64,000 bases of DNA from Acinetobacter sp. NIPH 2699 (GCF_022549355.1 NZ_JAKZGL010000013.1:33227-97226); one strand, 5' to 3'. Positions 41,033 to 51,901 are shown, counted from the stretch's first letter. The notes: a model not told the origin generated them from the sequence alone. Numbers and translations: made by a program.

Positions 41033-41662
41033 ATGAATCCTGATCGTCATACTCAGTTCTTAATTCGTAAAGAAAAAATTTTACAGGTTGCTGAAAAGTT
41101 ATTATTAGAAAATAACCAAGAAATGACCCTCGATGAACTGGTTGCCGAATTGGACATTGCCAAAGGTACCTTATACAAGCATTTCCGTAGTAAAAATGAG
41201 TTATTACTTGAACTTATTATTCAAAATGAAAAAGAAATTTTAAAAATTTCAGATAAATACAATACTGATGTCAAAGAGTACGCACCACGTTATATGCTTT
41301 ACCATTTAACGTCACCAAGTCGTACGATCTTGTTGCATCAGCTAGAAGAACATCTGACCATGACCGAGTCAAAGCTAAAACATCTATTTGATGAACTCTA
41401 TGAGATTCGTCAGCAACGGATTGTTTCACTGAAAGACATGACCGAAAAATATTTAAAATCACAAAATTATGATATGTCGATTCGTGATTATTTATCTTAT
41501 ATCTGGTCGCTGACTTACGGCGCAGCGTTATTACTCAACTCAAGCTATTACCAGCGTTCAATTGGCTCACGTGAAAAACTGATTAACCTTTATGTCAACC
41601 AAGCACTGTCCTTACCCACAGAAAAGGTTCAGATCGACTTAAAAGACTTCCAACTGGATTAA
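41033..41662 (+). CDS. TetR-family transcriptional regulator, target unknown
   Basis: A 209-residue protein with an N-terminal TetR helix-turn-helix (MTLDELVAELDIAKGTLYKHF, with KGTLYKHF recognition helix) and a helical C-terminal domain of no recognised type. The start MNPDRHTQF at 41033 was chosen; the GGAG upstream is rather distant (about 12 bases). It follows the DesT-like gene by 106 bp on the same strand, and its own target is not evident. Confidence 0.83.
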   Translation: MNPDRHTQFLIRKEKILQVAEKLLLENNQEMTLDELVAELDIAKGTLYKHFRSKNELLLELIIQNEKEILKISDKYNTDVKEYAPRYMLYHLTSPSRTILLHQLEEHLTMTESKLKHLFDELYEIRQQRIVSLKDMTEKYLKSQNYDMSIRDYLSYIWSLTYGAALLLNSSYYQRSIGSREKLINLYVNQALSLPTEKVQIDLKDFQLD

Positions 41663-41669
41663 TCCTAAG

Positions 41670-41698
41670 CAAAAAGGACTGTTTATACAGTCCTTTTT
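41670..41698. terminator. Bidirectional terminator between tetR and dsbA
   Basis: The stem AAAAAGGACTG / CAGTCCTTTTT with a short loop has A and T runs on either side, between two convergent genes. Confidence 0.87.
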
Positions 41699-41717
41699 TA
41701 CGCAAGAAGTGGGTAAA

Positions 41718-42338
41718 TTATTTGGCTTTACGCTCTTTTTCTAATAAATAATCAACCACTTGAGTAACCTTGGCGTCTTCACCCTGTACCACATATTTAC
41801 CGTTCACCACCACCGCAGGAACACCAGTCAACTGGTACTGTTGAGCCAATTGATTTGACTCAGCGATTTTTGCAGTAATCGGAAAAGAGTTAAACATGCT
41901 ATTAAATTTCTGTTCTGGCACACCGTAACGCGCAAAGAATTTCGCTTGAGATGCTTGATCAAAGATTTGCTGACCGCCGTCATGGATGGCATGGAACAGT
42001 GGAATATGGGTTTTCTTACGCACACCTAACGCTTCTGATGCATAGTAACCACGCGCACCCTGTTCCCATACTTTATTCATGGCTGCTGGAGTACGGAGGA
42101 AATAGACATCTTTTGGAATTTTCTTGAGCCATGTTTGCATATGTGGTTCAAGGTTAAAACAGTGCCCACAACCGTACCAAAAGAACTCTCGCACTTCGAG
42201 TTGACCAGCAGGTGCCACGGTCTTCACTGGATTCGCCACGACAGTATAATCTTTGCCTGCCACGAAATCGGCAGCCATTGCATTCATAGAAAATGAGAGA
42301 ACAGCCGTGCTTAAAACACCGAATACTAACTTTTTCAT
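41718..42338 (-). CDS. dsbA: Periplasmic thiol:disulfide oxidoreductase
   Basis: DsbA introduces disulfide bonds into exported proteins. The 206-residue precursor has a signal peptide (MKKLVFGVLSTAVLSFSMNA, cut after AMA) and a thioredoxin fold with the active site FFWYGCGHCFNLEPH (Cys57-Cys60, CGHC) and the cis-proline segment LTGVPAVVVNGKYV. The helical insert lies between. It stands alone, divergent from ubiG. Confidence 0.94.
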   Translation of the reverse strand: MKKLVFGVLSTAVLSFSMNAMAADFVAGKDYTVVANPVKTVAPAGQLEVREFFWYGCGHCFNLEPHMQTWLKKIPKDVYFLRTPAAMNKVWEQGARGYYASEALGVRKKTHIPLFHAIHDGGQQIFDQASQAKFFARYGVPEQKFNSMFNSFPITAKIAESNQLAQQYQLTGVPAVVVNGKYVVQGEDAKVTQVVDYLLEKERKAK

Positions 42339-42595
42339 TGCCTTTGTTTTTCCTCTAAGTATTTTTCATCAGTTTATATGCTAAATATAAATCAAACACG
42401 AGCAATTCGTTTTGCTTCTGTGAAGTTTTTTATTGGATTTATCGCTTTTTTTCCCAGAATCGCTACACTAAGCTAAGTTCAGCATCAAAATACGCTCTGA
42501 AATTGGATGAGAACTCGGTAAGACTCTGCTTGGTCTAAGATTCTAGGAATTCGGCCAACACTACATCTCCATAAAATATTGATTGAGGTACTTCC

Positions 42596-43309
42596 ATGTC
42601 GCAACTGAATGTTGACCCGCAAGAAATCGCAAAATTTGAAGCATTGGCTGCCAAATGGTGGGATCAACATTCTGAGTTCCGTCCACTGCATCAAATCAAC
42701 CCTTTACGTTTAAATTGGGTTGATGAACGCGTAGGCGGCTTAGCAAGCAAGAAAGTACTGGATGTCGGCTGTGGAGGTGGCATCTTGGCAGAAAGCATGG
42801 CACGTCGTGGTGCAGAAGTATTAGGGATTGATATGGGTGAAGCGCCACTTGCTGTTGGCCGCTTACATGCGCAACAAGACAATGTGCAAAATATCGAATA
42901 TCGTCAAATTCCTGTGGAACAACTGGCGCAAGAACAAGCAGGTCAATACGATGTAGTGACTTGTATGGAGATGATGGAACATGTACCAGATCCAGCATCC
43001 ATCGTAAAAGCCTGTCAAACACTGGTAAAACCTGGTGGACACGTGTTCTTCTCCACCATTAACCGTAATCCAAAATCCTATTTATTCGCGATTATTGGAG
43101 CGGAATATGTGTTGCGTTTACTGCCTAAAGGCACACATGACTACCATAAATTCATTCGTCCCTCAGAAATGGCGCATGATATTCGTAACGCGGGTCTCAC
43201 CCTAAAAGAGATGACGGGTTTGCATTACAACCCGATCACCAAACATTATTGGTTAGCACCGAATGTTGATGTCAACTACATGGTTCATACCACGAATACA
43301 GGTGCGTAA
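42596..43309 (+). CDS. ubiG: Ubiquinone biosynthesis O-methyltransferase
   Basis: UbiG performs both O-methylations in ubiquinone synthesis using S-adenosylmethionine. The 237-residue protein begins with the family's [20 protein letters not shown], followed by [17 protein letters not shown] (SAM site, about 58-74), [11 protein letters not shown] and [16 protein letters not shown]. The stop overlaps the gph start (TAATG), giving a ubiG-gph-yciK operon. Confidence 0.96.
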   Translation: MSQLNVDPQEIAKFEALAAKWWDQHSEFRPLHQINPLRLNWVDERVGGLASKKVLDVGCGGGILAESMARRGAEVLGIDMGEAPLAVGRLHAQQDNVQNIEYRQIPVEQLAQEQAGQYDVVTCMEMMEHVPDPASIVKACQTLVKPGGHVFFSTINRNPKSYLFAIIGAEYVLRLLPKGTHDYHKFIRPSEMAHDIRNAGLTLKEMTGLHYNPITKHYWLAPNVDVNYMVHTTNTGA

Positions 43310-44007
43310 TGAAGGCTGTTTTATTTGATCTTGATGGCACACTCATCGACACCGCTGCAGACTTTATTCGTATTATTCAGCAAATGTGTCGGGATGAACA
43401 ACGTCCAGTTGTCGATGCAGAAGCCATTCGTACTCAGGTTTCTGAGGGTGCGCGCGCTATGGTGAAATTGGTTTATCCTGAATTGGATGTCACTGATCCA
43501 GTGTTTCTCACACACCGCCAACGCTTTTTAGATGCCTATGGTGACAATATCGTAGTCGATACCGATCTATTCGCAGGCATGTACCCTTTGCTAGAGGAAT
43601 TAGAAGCACATCAAATTCCTTGGGGCATTGTGACCAATAAACCGCGTGGTTTAAGTGAATTATTACTCGCAGCCCTACAGCTAACAGAACGTTGTGCGGT
43701 GCTGGTGTGTCCAGAAGATGTCAGTAAAACCAAACCTGATCCTGAACCGATGTACCTAGCCGCAAAGCAGCTCAAGCTCGATGCAAAAGAGATTATTTAC
43801 ATCGGTGATCATCCACGCGACATTGATGCAGGCCGCAATGCGAATATGTATACCATCTTGGCTGCATATGGTTATTTACCTGTCGAATCACGAGATGATC
43901 TTGTTGCTTGGCAAGCAGATGCAATTATTCAAACCGTCCCTGAACTACATCAACTCCTCAAACAGAAAATCACGGTGTTGTCAGAAAATCAGGGTATGAT
44001 GAGTTAA
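43309..44007 (+). CDS. gph: Phosphoglycolate phosphatase-like HAD hydrolase
   Basis: A 232-residue HAD phosphatase: motif I FDLDGTLIDT (Asp7, Asp9), motif II VTNKPRG, motif III KTKPDPEP and motif IV YIGDHPRDIDAG. Family members hydrolyse 2-phosphoglycolate from DNA repair; some ubiG-linked copies act on sugar phosphates (MupP, on MurNAc 6-phosphate, in Pseudomonas is in the same ubiG neighbourhood). Both are possible here, and the context makes MupP a serious alternative. Confidence 0.87.
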   Translation: MKAVLFDLDGTLIDTAADFIRIIQQMCRDEQRPVVDAEAIRTQVSEGARAMVKLVYPELDVTDPVFLTHRQRFLDAYGDNIVVDTDLFAGMYPLLEELEAHQIPWGIVTNKPRGLSELLLAALQLTERCAVLVCPEDVSKTKPDPEPMYLAAKQLKLDAKEIIYIGDHPRDIDAGRNANMYTILAAYGYLPVESRDDLVAWQADAIIQTVPELHQLLKQKITVLSENQGMMS

Positions 44008-44034
44008 ATAGGCAAGACAAAAGGAGGCATAACA

Positions 44035-44781
44035 ATGAAATATTCAGAATATCAACCTCGTCCAGATCTACTCAAAGATCGTATTATCCTGATTACTGGT
44101 GCGGGTGATGGTATTGGGCGAGCTGCTGCGATGAGTTATGCCCTACACGGTGCAACGGTTGTTTTGCATGGTCGAACCCTCAATAAACTCGAAGTCATCT
44201 ATGATGAAATCGAAGGTTTAGGCGCACCACAACCTGCGATTTTGCCTTTGCAACTTTCTACAGCATCTAGCCATGACTATGAGCTTTTGGTCGATACGCT
44301 GCAACAACAATTCGGACGTTTAGATGGTATTTTGCATAATGCAGGGATGTTAGGCGATCGCGTTGAGCTGGCAAATTATCCTGTCGATGTTTGGGATGAT
44401 GTTATGGCGGTGAATTTACGTGCACCCTTCGCAATGACCCAAGCGTTACTACCATTACTCGAAAAATCTGAACATGCTTCTGTGATCTTTACCAGTTCAG
44501 GTGTGGGCCGTGAAGCGCGTGCATTGTGGGGCGCTTATTCAGTTTCTAAAGTTGCAACTGAAGCCATGAGCAAAATCTTTGCTTTAGAAAACAGTTATCC
44601 CAATATTCGCTTTAATTGTATTAATCCGGGTGGAACGCGTACCGCAATGCGTGCCAAAGCGTATCCAGATGAAGATCCTAAAGTGTTGCCAACACCAGAT
44701 AGCATCATGCCTGCTTATCTTTACCTCATGGGTGACGATAGTTTAGAGATGAATGGGCAAAGTATTGATGCTCAAGCGTAA
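44035..44781 (+). CDS. yciK: YciK-type short-chain dehydrogenase
   Basis: A 248-residue SDR. NAD(P)-binding ILITGAGDGIGRAAAMSYA, NAG motif LHNAGMLGD, catalytic Tyr-x3-Lys in AYSVSKVATEAM and INPGGTRTAMR. The enzyme's substrate is not established; yciK-like genes commonly follow ubiG-gph in this group. The start has an AAAGGAGG ribosome site, 27 bp after gph. Confidence 0.9.
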   Translation: MKYSEYQPRPDLLKDRIILITGAGDGIGRAAAMSYALHGATVVLHGRTLNKLEVIYDEIEGLGAPQPAILPLQLSTASSHDYELLVDTLQQQFGRLDGILHNAGMLGDRVELANYPVDVWDDVMAVNLRAPFAMTQALLPLLEKSEHASVIFTSSGVGREARALWGAYSVSKVATEAMSKIFALENSYPNIRFNCINPGGTRTAMRAKAYPDEDPKVLPTPDSIMPAYLYLMGDDSLEMNGQSIDAQA

Positions 44782-44956
44782 TTCATTCATTACAATAATT
44801 TTAAATAACATTGAACACTGACCTTAACATGCTTTTTTGAGAGAAATGAGTAGAGATCCTTCATCTTTTTAATGGAATAATGAATCGGTCTTCACAGTTT
44901 CTCTGCATTTTTAAGGTACAGTTTTCACATGAGAGACATCCGATATTAGGTGCATC

Positions 44957-45343
44957 ATGAAAAATTTTTTCATTATCTTCGTCTTAGGTTCAGCCACCTT
45001 GTTGAGTAGCATGGTGAGTTTTGCAGGTCCAAATTTTGATCGTGATGATGATTCACGTGAGAATAAACACAAACACGGTCGCAATTTTGAACGTCCAGAT
45101 AATGACAATCGTATGCGTGAACGACGTATGCGTGAAGAACGTGGCGTGGAGCGGTTAAAACAACATCGCTGGCAAGCAGGTTATGTCATGCCTCAACACT
45201 ATCGAGGAAATGGCTATAAGGTTGATTATAAAGAGAACAACCTACCAAAACCAGAGCGCGACCAACAATGGTATAAAATCAATAATGACTATATATTAGT
45301 CAACTCGAATGATAATAGTATTGTACGTATCATGGGTTTCTAG
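44957..45343 (+). CDS. Small exported RcnB-family protein
   Basis: A 128-residue protein with a signal peptide (MKNFFIIFVLGSATLLSSMV, cut near SFA) and a highly charged, His/Arg/Asp-rich middle (HKHGRNFERPDNDNRMRERR), followed by the RcnB-like core GYVMPQHYRGNGYKVDY and QQWYKINNDYILVN. RcnB relatives are periplasmic and linked to nickel/cobalt balance in E. coli, but many paralogues have unknown roles. It stands alone. Confidence 0.75.
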   Translation: MKNFFIIFVLGSATLLSSMVSFAGPNFDRDDDSRENKHKHGRNFERPDNDNRMRERRMREERGVERLKQHRWQAGYVMPQHYRGNGYKVDYKENNLPKPERDQQWYKINNDYILVNSNDNSIVRIMGF

Positions 45344-45454
45344 GTGCTTTACACTTGTTAAACTAAAGAAAATTGAGCTGTTGTTTTAGGAATCAGTTTA
45401 TCTTTTGGTTTTTTTAGTTAGAATCAGATTCATTGATGTATATCTGAGATCAAC

Positions 45455-46810
45455 ATGGCGAATCAACTCACTGAAACTTCACAAAGTACAACGCAAGATT
45501 ATGTACATTGGTTTCGCCATTCTGCACCCTACATCAATGCGCATCGCCATAAAACTTTTGTGCTGATGTTTAGTGGTGAAGCCGTCCAACACCAAAACTT
45601 CCAACATATCATTCATGATATTGCGCTATTGCATTCTCTCGGTATTCGATTGATCTTGGTGTATGGCGCACGCCCTCAAATCAATCAAAACCTGTTTGAA
45701 AGAAAGATTGAAACGCCTTTCCATCACAATCGTCGCGTGACCACTCGTGAATCATTGCCTGCTGTGATGAATGCAGTGGGTTCTATTCGTTTAGAAATTG
45801 AAGCACTCCTTTCTATGGGATTGGCCAACTCCCCAATGTACGGCGCTCGCATTGATGTGGTTTCAGGTAATTTTGTCACGGCGAAACCGTATGGTATTCG
45901 TGACGGTGTTGACTTCCAATTGACAGGTGAAGTTCGTTCAATTGATACCGATGCGATTCAGCGACATTTGGACAACCACAACATCGTATTATTGGGGCCA
46001 ACAGGCTACTCAACCACTGGGGAAGTCTTCAATCTATTGGCAGAAGAAGTCGCAACCAAAACTGCGACGGCATTAAACGCAGATAAGCTGATTTTCTTAG
46101 GTGAAAAACAAGGCCTAATGAATGAAAAGCAGCAATTATTGCGTGAATTAAGCCCTCGCCAACTTGAATCCTATATCCAACAATATCAACCAAACTACCC
46201 AGAATTTGCCTTGCATCTCAAACAAGCACAACAGGCGTCTTTGTCTGGCGTGCATCGCGTCCATTTGATTTCTTATACTTACGATGGCGCATTGATTGAA
46301 GAGCTATTTACCCGTGATGGGATTGGCACCATGATCACCGATGCACATTATGAAGACGTGCGTATTGCCAATATTAATGATGTCGGCGGCTTAATTAATT
46401 TACTTCGCCCACTCGAGCAAGAAGGCATTTTGGTGTATCGCTCTCGCGAACTGCTTGAAAGTGAAATCGAACAATTTGCGGTGATTGAACGCGATGGGAT
46501 GATCTTGGCATGTGCAGCACTCTACCCCATTTCATCAGCCCCGAATGAAACGCGTTCGGCTGAGATTGCCTGCGTTGCCGTTGATTCCAGCTACCGAAAA
46601 TCAAATCGTGGCAGTCAAATCTTACAATTTTTAGAAAACAAAGCCAAACAGCAAGGGATTCAACAGCTCTTCGTATTAACAACACGAACAGCGCACTGGT
46701 TTTTAGAGCATGGTTTTGTACCTGCCCATATTGATGATTTACCGAATGCCCGCCAAGCACTCTATAACTACCAACGTAACTCGCTGGTCTTTAAAAAAGT
46801 GCTGGCCTAA
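45455..46810 (+). CDS. argA: Amino-acid N-acetyltransferase (N-acetylglutamate synthase)
   Basis: ArgA makes N-acetylglutamate, the first arginine intermediate. The 451-residue protein has an amino-acid-kinase-like N-terminal domain (FVLMFSGEAVQHQNF, LVYGARPQIN) that binds arginine for feedback inhibition, and a GNAT C-terminal domain with IACVAVDSSYRKSNRGSQIL. The length fits the classic ArgA type. It is monocistronic by spacing. Confidence 0.94.
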   Translation: MANQLTETSQSTTQDYVHWFRHSAPYINAHRHKTFVLMFSGEAVQHQNFQHIIHDIALLHSLGIRLILVYGARPQINQNLFERKIETPFHHNRRVTTRESLPAVMNAVGSIRLEIEALLSMGLANSPMYGARIDVVSGNFVTAKPYGIRDGVDFQLTGEVRSIDTDAIQRHLDNHNIVLLGPTGYSTTGEVFNLLAEEVATKTATALNADKLIFLGEKQGLMNEKQQLLRELSPRQLESYIQQYQPNYPEFALHLKQAQQASLSGVHRVHLISYTYDGALIEELFTRDGIGTMITDAHYEDVRIANINDVGGLINLLRPLEQEGILVYRSRELLESEIEQFAVIERDGMILACAALYPISSAPNETRSAEIACVAVDSSYRKSNRGSQILQFLENKAKQQGIQQLFVLTTRTAHWFLEHGFVPAHIDDLPNARQALYNYQRNSLVFKKVLA

Positions 46811-47102
46811 CACAAACGGAGATATTTTTATTTTTGCTAAAGATATCTCCAAACTGCTCTTTTTTGCATATCCAACTTGAATAGTAAATACCTCATTAAA
46901 AATAATTCATATATAAACAATAGCTTAAAAATAAATAAAGCCATTTAATCATTCCGTATCACGATAACCATATTCATTATTCTGTTTTGCATTTTTTTAG
47001 ATAAATAAAGCCTGATTATTTATTTTTTATGCAATAAAAAAAGTTTTAGTTTAGTTGCTCATCTTATTTAAATCTTTTGATTTTGCGGGGAGCACCACCA
47101 AC
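46811..47102. other. argA-ssu spacer with weak hairpin
   Basis: AT-rich, with no gene seen. GGAGATAT / ATATCTCC at 46818-46850 could be a weak argA terminator. The remaining part, just upstream of the sulfonate operon, must hold its promoter, but no clear -35/-10 pair or CysB/Cbl site was recognised. Confidence 0.5.
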
Positions 47103-48080
47103 ATGGCTATTTCTATCAATCGTTCATGGGCAAAACATACCCTCATTGCTGCAAGTCTTGCAGGCATGGTGGGTGCTGCTGGTTGTGCAAAAAAAACTGA
47201 GCAGCAAGAAACCACAACACTCAATATCGGCTTTCAAAAGTATGGCATCTTGCCGATTGTTAAAGCAAAAGGTGAATTAGAAAAAAACCTTGCTGCTCAA
47301 GGCGTTAATGTAAGATGGGTTGAGTTTCCAGCAGGCCCTCAACTGTTAGAAGGTTTAAATGTAGGTAGCGTAGCATTCGGTGAAGCAGGCGAAGCCCCTC
47401 CTATTTTTGCTCAGGCGGCCAATTCAAACTTGGTTTATGTTGCGAACCAACCACCAGCACCCGCTGCGGAAGCATTGATTGTACAAAAAAATTCTCCAAT
47501 TCAATCTATACAAGACCTGAAAGGCAAACGTATCGCCCTCAATAAAGGATCAAACGTCCATTACCTGTTACTCAAACTTTTAGAAGCCAATAACCTCACT
47601 TTAAATGACATCCAACCGATTTATCTTCCGCCTTCAGATGCACGTGCTGCCTTTGAAAAAGGTGCAGTGGATGCATGGGTCATTTGGGATCCCTTCTTTG
47701 CCGCAGCAGAACATCAAATTCAAGCACGCGTGATCGCCAATGGCGAGCAGTTGGTCAACAATTATCAATTCTACTTAGCAGATCGCAAATTTGCTGAAAG
47801 TCATCCTGAAGTTTTAGACACCATTGTTCAAACACTCAACCAAACCACTGACTGGGTTAAAAACTCACCAGACGATGCCGCGAAGTTACTCGAAAAACCA
47901 ACAGGACTTGAACTTGAGGTGTTAAAAGCGTCGATCTCACGAATGGGCTTTGGTGTACAACCCATTTCTGAAAAGGTTGCCCAAGAACAACAAGCTGTTG
48001 CTGATGCGTTCTATGCCCAAAAACTCATTCCGAATCAGTTAGTCATCCAAGACGCTGTATTAAAAAACCAAGTGAAATAA
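47103..48080 (+). CDS. ssuA: Aliphatic sulfonate ABC transporter substrate-binding lipoprotein, copy 1
   Basis: A 325-residue substrate-binding protein with a lipoprotein signal (lipobox GAAGC). SsuA-family motifs are NIGFQKYGILPIVKAKG, WVEFPAGPQLLEGLNVG, GKRIALNKGSNVHYLL and LPPSDARAAFEKGAVDAWVIWD. It captures alkanesulfonates in the periplasm for the SsuBC permease. GGGGAG precedes the start. The longer reading to 47055 was rejected. A close paralogue follows by 12 bp; which of the two corresponds to SsuA proper is uncertain. Confidence 0.9.
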   Translation: MAISINRSWAKHTLIAASLAGMVGAAGCAKKTEQQETTTLNIGFQKYGILPIVKAKGELEKNLAAQGVNVRWVEFPAGPQLLEGLNVGSVAFGEAGEAPPIFAQAANSNLVYVANQPPAPAAEALIVQKNSPIQSIQDLKGKRIALNKGSNVHYLLLKLLEANNLTLNDIQPIYLPPSDARAAFEKGAVDAWVIWDPFFAAAEHQIQARVIANGEQLVNNYQFYLADRKFAESHPEVLDTIVQTLNQTTDWVKNSPDDAAKLLEKPTGLELEVLKASISRMGFGVQPISEKVAQEQQAVADAFYAQKLIPNQLVIQDAVLKNQVK

Positions 48081-48092
48081 TAGGAGATCAGT

Positions 48093-49079
48093 ATGAAGTT
48101 GTTCGCTAAAGTTTCAGTTATTGGTTTAGTCATCACCGCTTTTACCCTCAGTGGATGCCAAAAACCAGAACAAACGACAGGAAAGACAACTTCATCCACT
48201 GAAAACCAAAGCATCAAAACACTGTCAATCGGATTTCAAAAGTCATCACTCAATTTATTGGTGGTCAAACAACAAAAGCTGTTTGAACAGGCATTTCCAA
48301 ATGCCAAAATTGAGTGGAGAGAATTTCCAGCAGGTCCACAAATGCTGGAAGCACTGTCCGTGGGTGCAGTCGATTTTGGCTATGTCGGTAATACCCCTCC
48401 AATTTTCGCCCAAGCGGCAACAAAGCCGTTGAGCTATGTGGCTTATGAAGTGGTGGCACCAACTGGACAAGCCGTTCTCACCCATGTAGATGGCAAGATC
48501 AATTCACTTCAGGACTTAAAAGGCAAACGTGTTGCTGTCCAAAAAGGCTCAAGTGCCCATGAACTTTTAGCCAAAACCTTACAAAAAACAGGTCTGACGT
48601 GGCAAGACATTCAACCGATTTGGTTACCTCCTGCCGATGCTCGCGCAGCTTTTGATAAACAAGCCGTTGATGCATGGGCCATTTGGGAACCCTATTTAGG
48701 TACAGCAGAAATACAAGGTCATACCAAGGTCTTGGTTGATGGTACTGCTTTTCCAACCACCTATTCTTTTTACATTGGCAACCCTGACTTCATTCAGAAA
48801 CATCCTGATTCAGCTCAGAAACTGATTAATAGTGTCAATGTTGCAGATCAATGGATTGTGCAACACCAAGATCAAGCATTACAGATTTACGCTCAGAGTA
48901 CGGGATTGAGCATCCCTGTTGCCCAACGTGTTCTAGACAAACGTCCTAAACCCTCTCCTGTGCATACACTCACCACTGAGGTGGTAGAGAGTCAGCAACA
49001 AATCGCTGATTTATTTAAACAAGAGCAACTCATTCCAGCGCAGATTGATATCCAACACAGTGTTTGGTCTGCCCAATAA
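48093..49079 (+). CDS. ssuA: Aliphatic sulfonate ABC transporter substrate-binding lipoprotein, copy 2
   Basis: A 328-residue paralogue of its neighbour with a lipobox TLSGC and the same family blocks ([73 protein letters not shown]). The two proteins differ along much of the ligand loops, suggesting different sulfonate preferences rather than a recent copy. An AGGAG ribosome site lies upstream. Same operon. Confidence 0.9.
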   Translation: MKLFAKVSVIGLVITAFTLSGCQKPEQTTGKTTSSTENQSIKTLSIGFQKSSLNLLVVKQQKLFEQAFPNAKIEWREFPAGPQMLEALSVGAVDFGYVGNTPPIFAQAATKPLSYVAYEVVAPTGQAVLTHVDGKINSLQDLKGKRVAVQKGSSAHELLAKTLQKTGLTWQDIQPIWLPPADARAAFDKQAVDAWAIWEPYLGTAEIQGHTKVLVDGTAFPTTYSFYIGNPDFIQKHPDSAQKLINSVNVADQWIVQHQDQALQIYAQSTGLSIPVAQRVLDKRPKPSPVHTLTTEVVESQQQIADLFKQEQLIPAQIDIQHSVWSAQ

Positions 49080-49111
49080 TCACTTATTGTATTTTCATAA
49101 GGAACATCGAC

Positions 49112-50287
49112 ATGAATATTTTCTGGTTTATCCCCACTCATGGTGACAGTCGTTATTTAGGCACCAGCAAGGGTGCTCGTCAGGTCGATCATGCTTATAT
49201 GAAACAAATTGCGGTTGCAGTCGATAATTTAGGTTATGCAGGTGTGCTGATTCCTACAGGTCGTTCTTGTGAAGACCCTTGGATCACGGCAGCCAGCTTA
49301 ATCGATGCAACCCAGAATCTTAAATTCCTTGTTGCACTACGTCCAGGTCTCACCACACCCTCACTCGCTGCCCGTATGGCTGCAACCTTCGATCGCTTGT
49401 CGAATGGTCGTATTCTACTCAACCTTGTCACAGGCGGAGATGAACAAGAATTAAAAGGTGATGGTCTGTATGAGGATCACAGTACCCGTTATCAAACAGC
49501 ATCAGAATATGTAAAAATCTGGCGTGAAATTCTCACCCGCTCGCATATAGGTGAATCATTTACCTTTCATGGCGAACGTCTCAGCGTTGATGAAGCCAAG
49601 CTGCTCTATCCACCGATACAACAACCCTATCCGCCTTTATGGTTTGGCGGCTCATCAGAGGCAGCAACTGAGCTTGCCGCTGAGCAAGTGGATACTTATT
49701 TAACGTGGGGTGAACCACCTGCCGCAGTGAAAGAAAAAATCGAACACTTACGTGCAAAAGCAGCGGCCAAAGGACGCACGTTGAATTATGGTATTCGTCT
49801 GCACGTGATTGTGCGTGAAACCAATGAGCAAGCTTGGGCGGCTGCGGATGAACTGATTCAATACCTTGATGATGCCACCATTGCTGCAGCACAGAAAAAA
49901 TTTGCGCAAATGGATTCGGTCGGTCAACAACGTATGGCTGCCCTGCATGGTGGACGTAAAGATCAACTTGAAGTTTCACCCAACCTTTGGGCAGGCATTG
50001 GTTTAGTCCGCGGTGGCGCAGGAACGGCTTTAGTCGGTGATCCTGAAACAGTGGCTGCACGAATTCAGGAATATGCAGACTTAGGCATTGATACCTTTAT
50101 CTTCTCTGGCTACCCACATTTAGAAGAATCCATTCGTTTTGCCGAATTGGTCTTCCCACTACTACCGATTCAAACACGAGAAAAACTGGCACAACCACAT
50201 TTAACCGGACCGTTCGGAGAAATTATTGCCAATAACTACGTGCCTGAGGTCAAAAACTCCAAAACCGTCGTTAAGGAGACAGCATGA
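49112..50287 (+). CDS. ssuD: FMNH2-dependent alkanesulfonate monooxygenase
   Basis: SsuD splits alkanesulfonates to aldehyde and sulfite with FMNH2 and O2. The 391-residue protein is a bacterial-luciferase-like TIM barrel: [33 protein letters not shown] region (here [14 protein letters not shown]), [15 protein letters not shown] and [23 protein letters not shown] precedes ATG 49112. Its flavin reductase partner SsuE is not in this operon; a candidate reductase lies at 61600. The stop overlaps ssuC (ATGA). Confidence 0.95.
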   Translation: MNIFWFIPTHGDSRYLGTSKGARQVDHAYMKQIAVAVDNLGYAGVLIPTGRSCEDPWITAASLIDATQNLKFLVALRPGLTTPSLAARMAATFDRLSNGRILLNLVTGGDEQELKGDGLYEDHSTRYQTASEYVKIWREILTRSHIGESFTFHGERLSVDEAKLLYPPIQQPYPPLWFGGSSEAATELAAEQVDTYLTWGEPPAAVKEKIEHLRAKAAAKGRTLNYGIRLHVIVRETNEQAWAAADELIQYLDDATIAAAQKKFAQMDSVGQQRMAALHGGRKDQLEVSPNLWAGIGLVRGGAGTALVGDPETVAARIQEYADLGIDTFIFSGYPHLEESIRFAELVFPLLPIQTREKLAQPHLTGPFGEIIANNYVPEVKNSKTVVKETA

Positions 50288-51087
50288 GTGCAAGAACCCT
50301 CTTCGGTGATGTTTCACGTGGAACAAAAACGCTAGGGAAAGGTCTATTGCCTTGGCTTTTCCCCATTTTACTGATCATTATCTGGCAAATCACCTCGATC
50401 ACTGGCTTGTTACAAAGTCGGGTTCTCCCCGCACCGACTGCTGTGGTCAGTGCTTTTTGGCATTTATTGATCAGTGGTGAGCTTTGGCAACATGTCAAAG
50501 TCAGCGCGGGTCGAGCTTTGCTGGGTTTATTGATCGGTGGTGGTTTAGGGCTAATTTTAGGTTTGCTTAATGGCTCATCTCGTATTGCCTCGACCTTACT
50601 CGATACCACCTTACAGATGATTCGTAACATCCCTGCGCTGGCCTTAATTCCTTTGGTGATTTTATGGTTTGGCATCGATGAAACGGCCAAGCTATTTCTG
50701 GTTGCTGTTGGAGTATTTTTCCCAATTTATATCAACACCTATCATGGTATTCGCTCGGTAGATCCGCAACTGATTGAAATGGGTAAAAGCTATGGGCTGA
50801 CCCGCTGGCAGTTATATAAAGATATTATTTTACCGGGTGCAATGCCTTCTATTCTGGTCGGTCTGCGTTTTTCTTTAGGTTTGGTGTGGGTGCTGTTGAT
50901 CGTTGCTGAAACGATTTCTGCCCAGTCTGGTATTGGTTATATGACCATGAATGCACGAGAGTTCTTACAAACGGATATCGTCTTGGTCGGCATCCTACTC
51001 TATGCCTTGCTTGGCAAATTAGCAGATGTACTCGCTCAAGCGTTAGAGCACTATTTATTGCGCTGGCATGCAGGCTATCAAAAATAA
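50284..51087 (+). CDS. ssuC: Sulfonate ABC transporter permease
   Basis: A 267-residue inner-membrane permease with six helices. The conserved BPD_transp motif is [25 protein letters not shown] around residues 160-185 (EAA loop contacting SsuB). It starts inside the ssuD stop (4-bp overlap) and precedes ssuB by 13 bp. Confidence 0.95.
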   Translation: MSARTLFGDVSRGTKTLGKGLLPWLFPILLIIIWQITSITGLLQSRVLPAPTAVVSAFWHLLISGELWQHVKVSAGRALLGLLIGGGLGLILGLLNGSSRIASTLLDTTLQMIRNIPALALIPLVILWFGIDETAKLFLVAVGVFFPIYINTYHGIRSVDPQLIEMGKSYGLTRWQLYKDIILPGAMPSILVGLRFSLGLVWVLLIVAETISAQSGIGYMTMNAREFLQTDIVLVGILLYALLGKLADVLAQALEHYLLRWHAGYQK

Positions 51088-51100
51088 AAAGGACATCAAT

Positions 51101-51901
51101 ATGAGTAACTTAAATTTAAATTTCTATGATGACAGCTTGGTCCAGCCTGTTACCGAACCAGAAACCTCAACCGCTCCTGCAAATGGTGCTGATATCCTAA
51201 TCGAACAACTGTATAAATTTTATGGTGAGGTTAAAGTTTTAAAAGATTTAGATCTGAATATTCAAGCAGGTGAATTTGTCGCCATTGTAGGGCGTAGCGG
51301 ATGTGGCAAAAGTACCCTATTGCGTCTGATTGCTCAGCTTGAAAAAGCCAGCTACGGCGAAATTAAATTTCAGTCTGCTCGCCATTTTCGTGAAGGCATT
51401 ACCAATGATGACATTCGAGTCATGTTTCAGGACCCACGCTTACTGCCTTGGAAAAGTATTTTGCAAAACGTGCAATTGGGTTTAGCCAAAACCCAGCATC
51501 ATCTCGCAGAAACACTTTTAGAAAAAGTGGGTTTAAAAGACAAAGCAACGCAATGGCCGACTCAGCTGTCGGGTGGACAACGCCAACGTGCAGCGTTGGC
51601 ACGCGCCTTATCCCATACTCCACGAATCTTATTACTCGATGAGCCCTTGGGTGCTTTAGATGCACTCACCCGTTTGGAGATGCAAAGTCTGATTGAACGT
51701 CTCTGGAAAGAGCAAGGTTTTACCGCGATTCTGGTCACCCATGATGTCAGTGAGGCAGTTCAACTGGCTGATCGGATTATTCTGCTGGATCAAGGGCATA
51801 TCGCACACAGTTTTCAGGTGAATCTACCCCGTCCACGTAAGAAAAGTATTGCCTTTGCGCAGCTGGAACAACAAGTCCTTGATGCAGTTTTAGCGACCTA
51901 A
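51101..51901 (+). CDS. ssuB: Sulfonate ABC transporter ATP-binding protein
   Basis: A 266-residue ABC ATPase. Walker [16 protein letters not shown]-loop [11 protein letters not shown], signature [15 protein letters not shown], Walker [17 protein letters not shown]-loop LVTHDVSEA. It energises the SsuC permease. The start at 51101 has AAAAGGA upstream; the alternative at 51068 overlaps ssuC. Its last codons form part of the operon terminator. Confidence 0.95.
   Translation: MSNLNLNFYDDSLVQPVTEPETSTAPANGADILIEQLYKFYGEVKVLKDLDLNIQAGEFVAIVGRSGCGKSTLLRLIAQLEKASYGEIKFQSARHFREGITNDDIRVMFQDPRLLPWKSILQNVQLGLAKTQHHLAETLLEKVGLKDKATQWPTQLSGGQRQRAALARALSHTPRILLLDEPLGALDALTRLEMQSLIERLWKEQGFTAILVTHDVSEAVQLADRIILLDQGHIAHSFQVNLPRPRKKSIAFAQLEQQVLDAVLAT

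Noticed and set aside
49581..50060. 159-codon ORF antisense to ssuD
   Set aside because: A long shadow frame inside a well supported gene; composition follows from ssuD codons.
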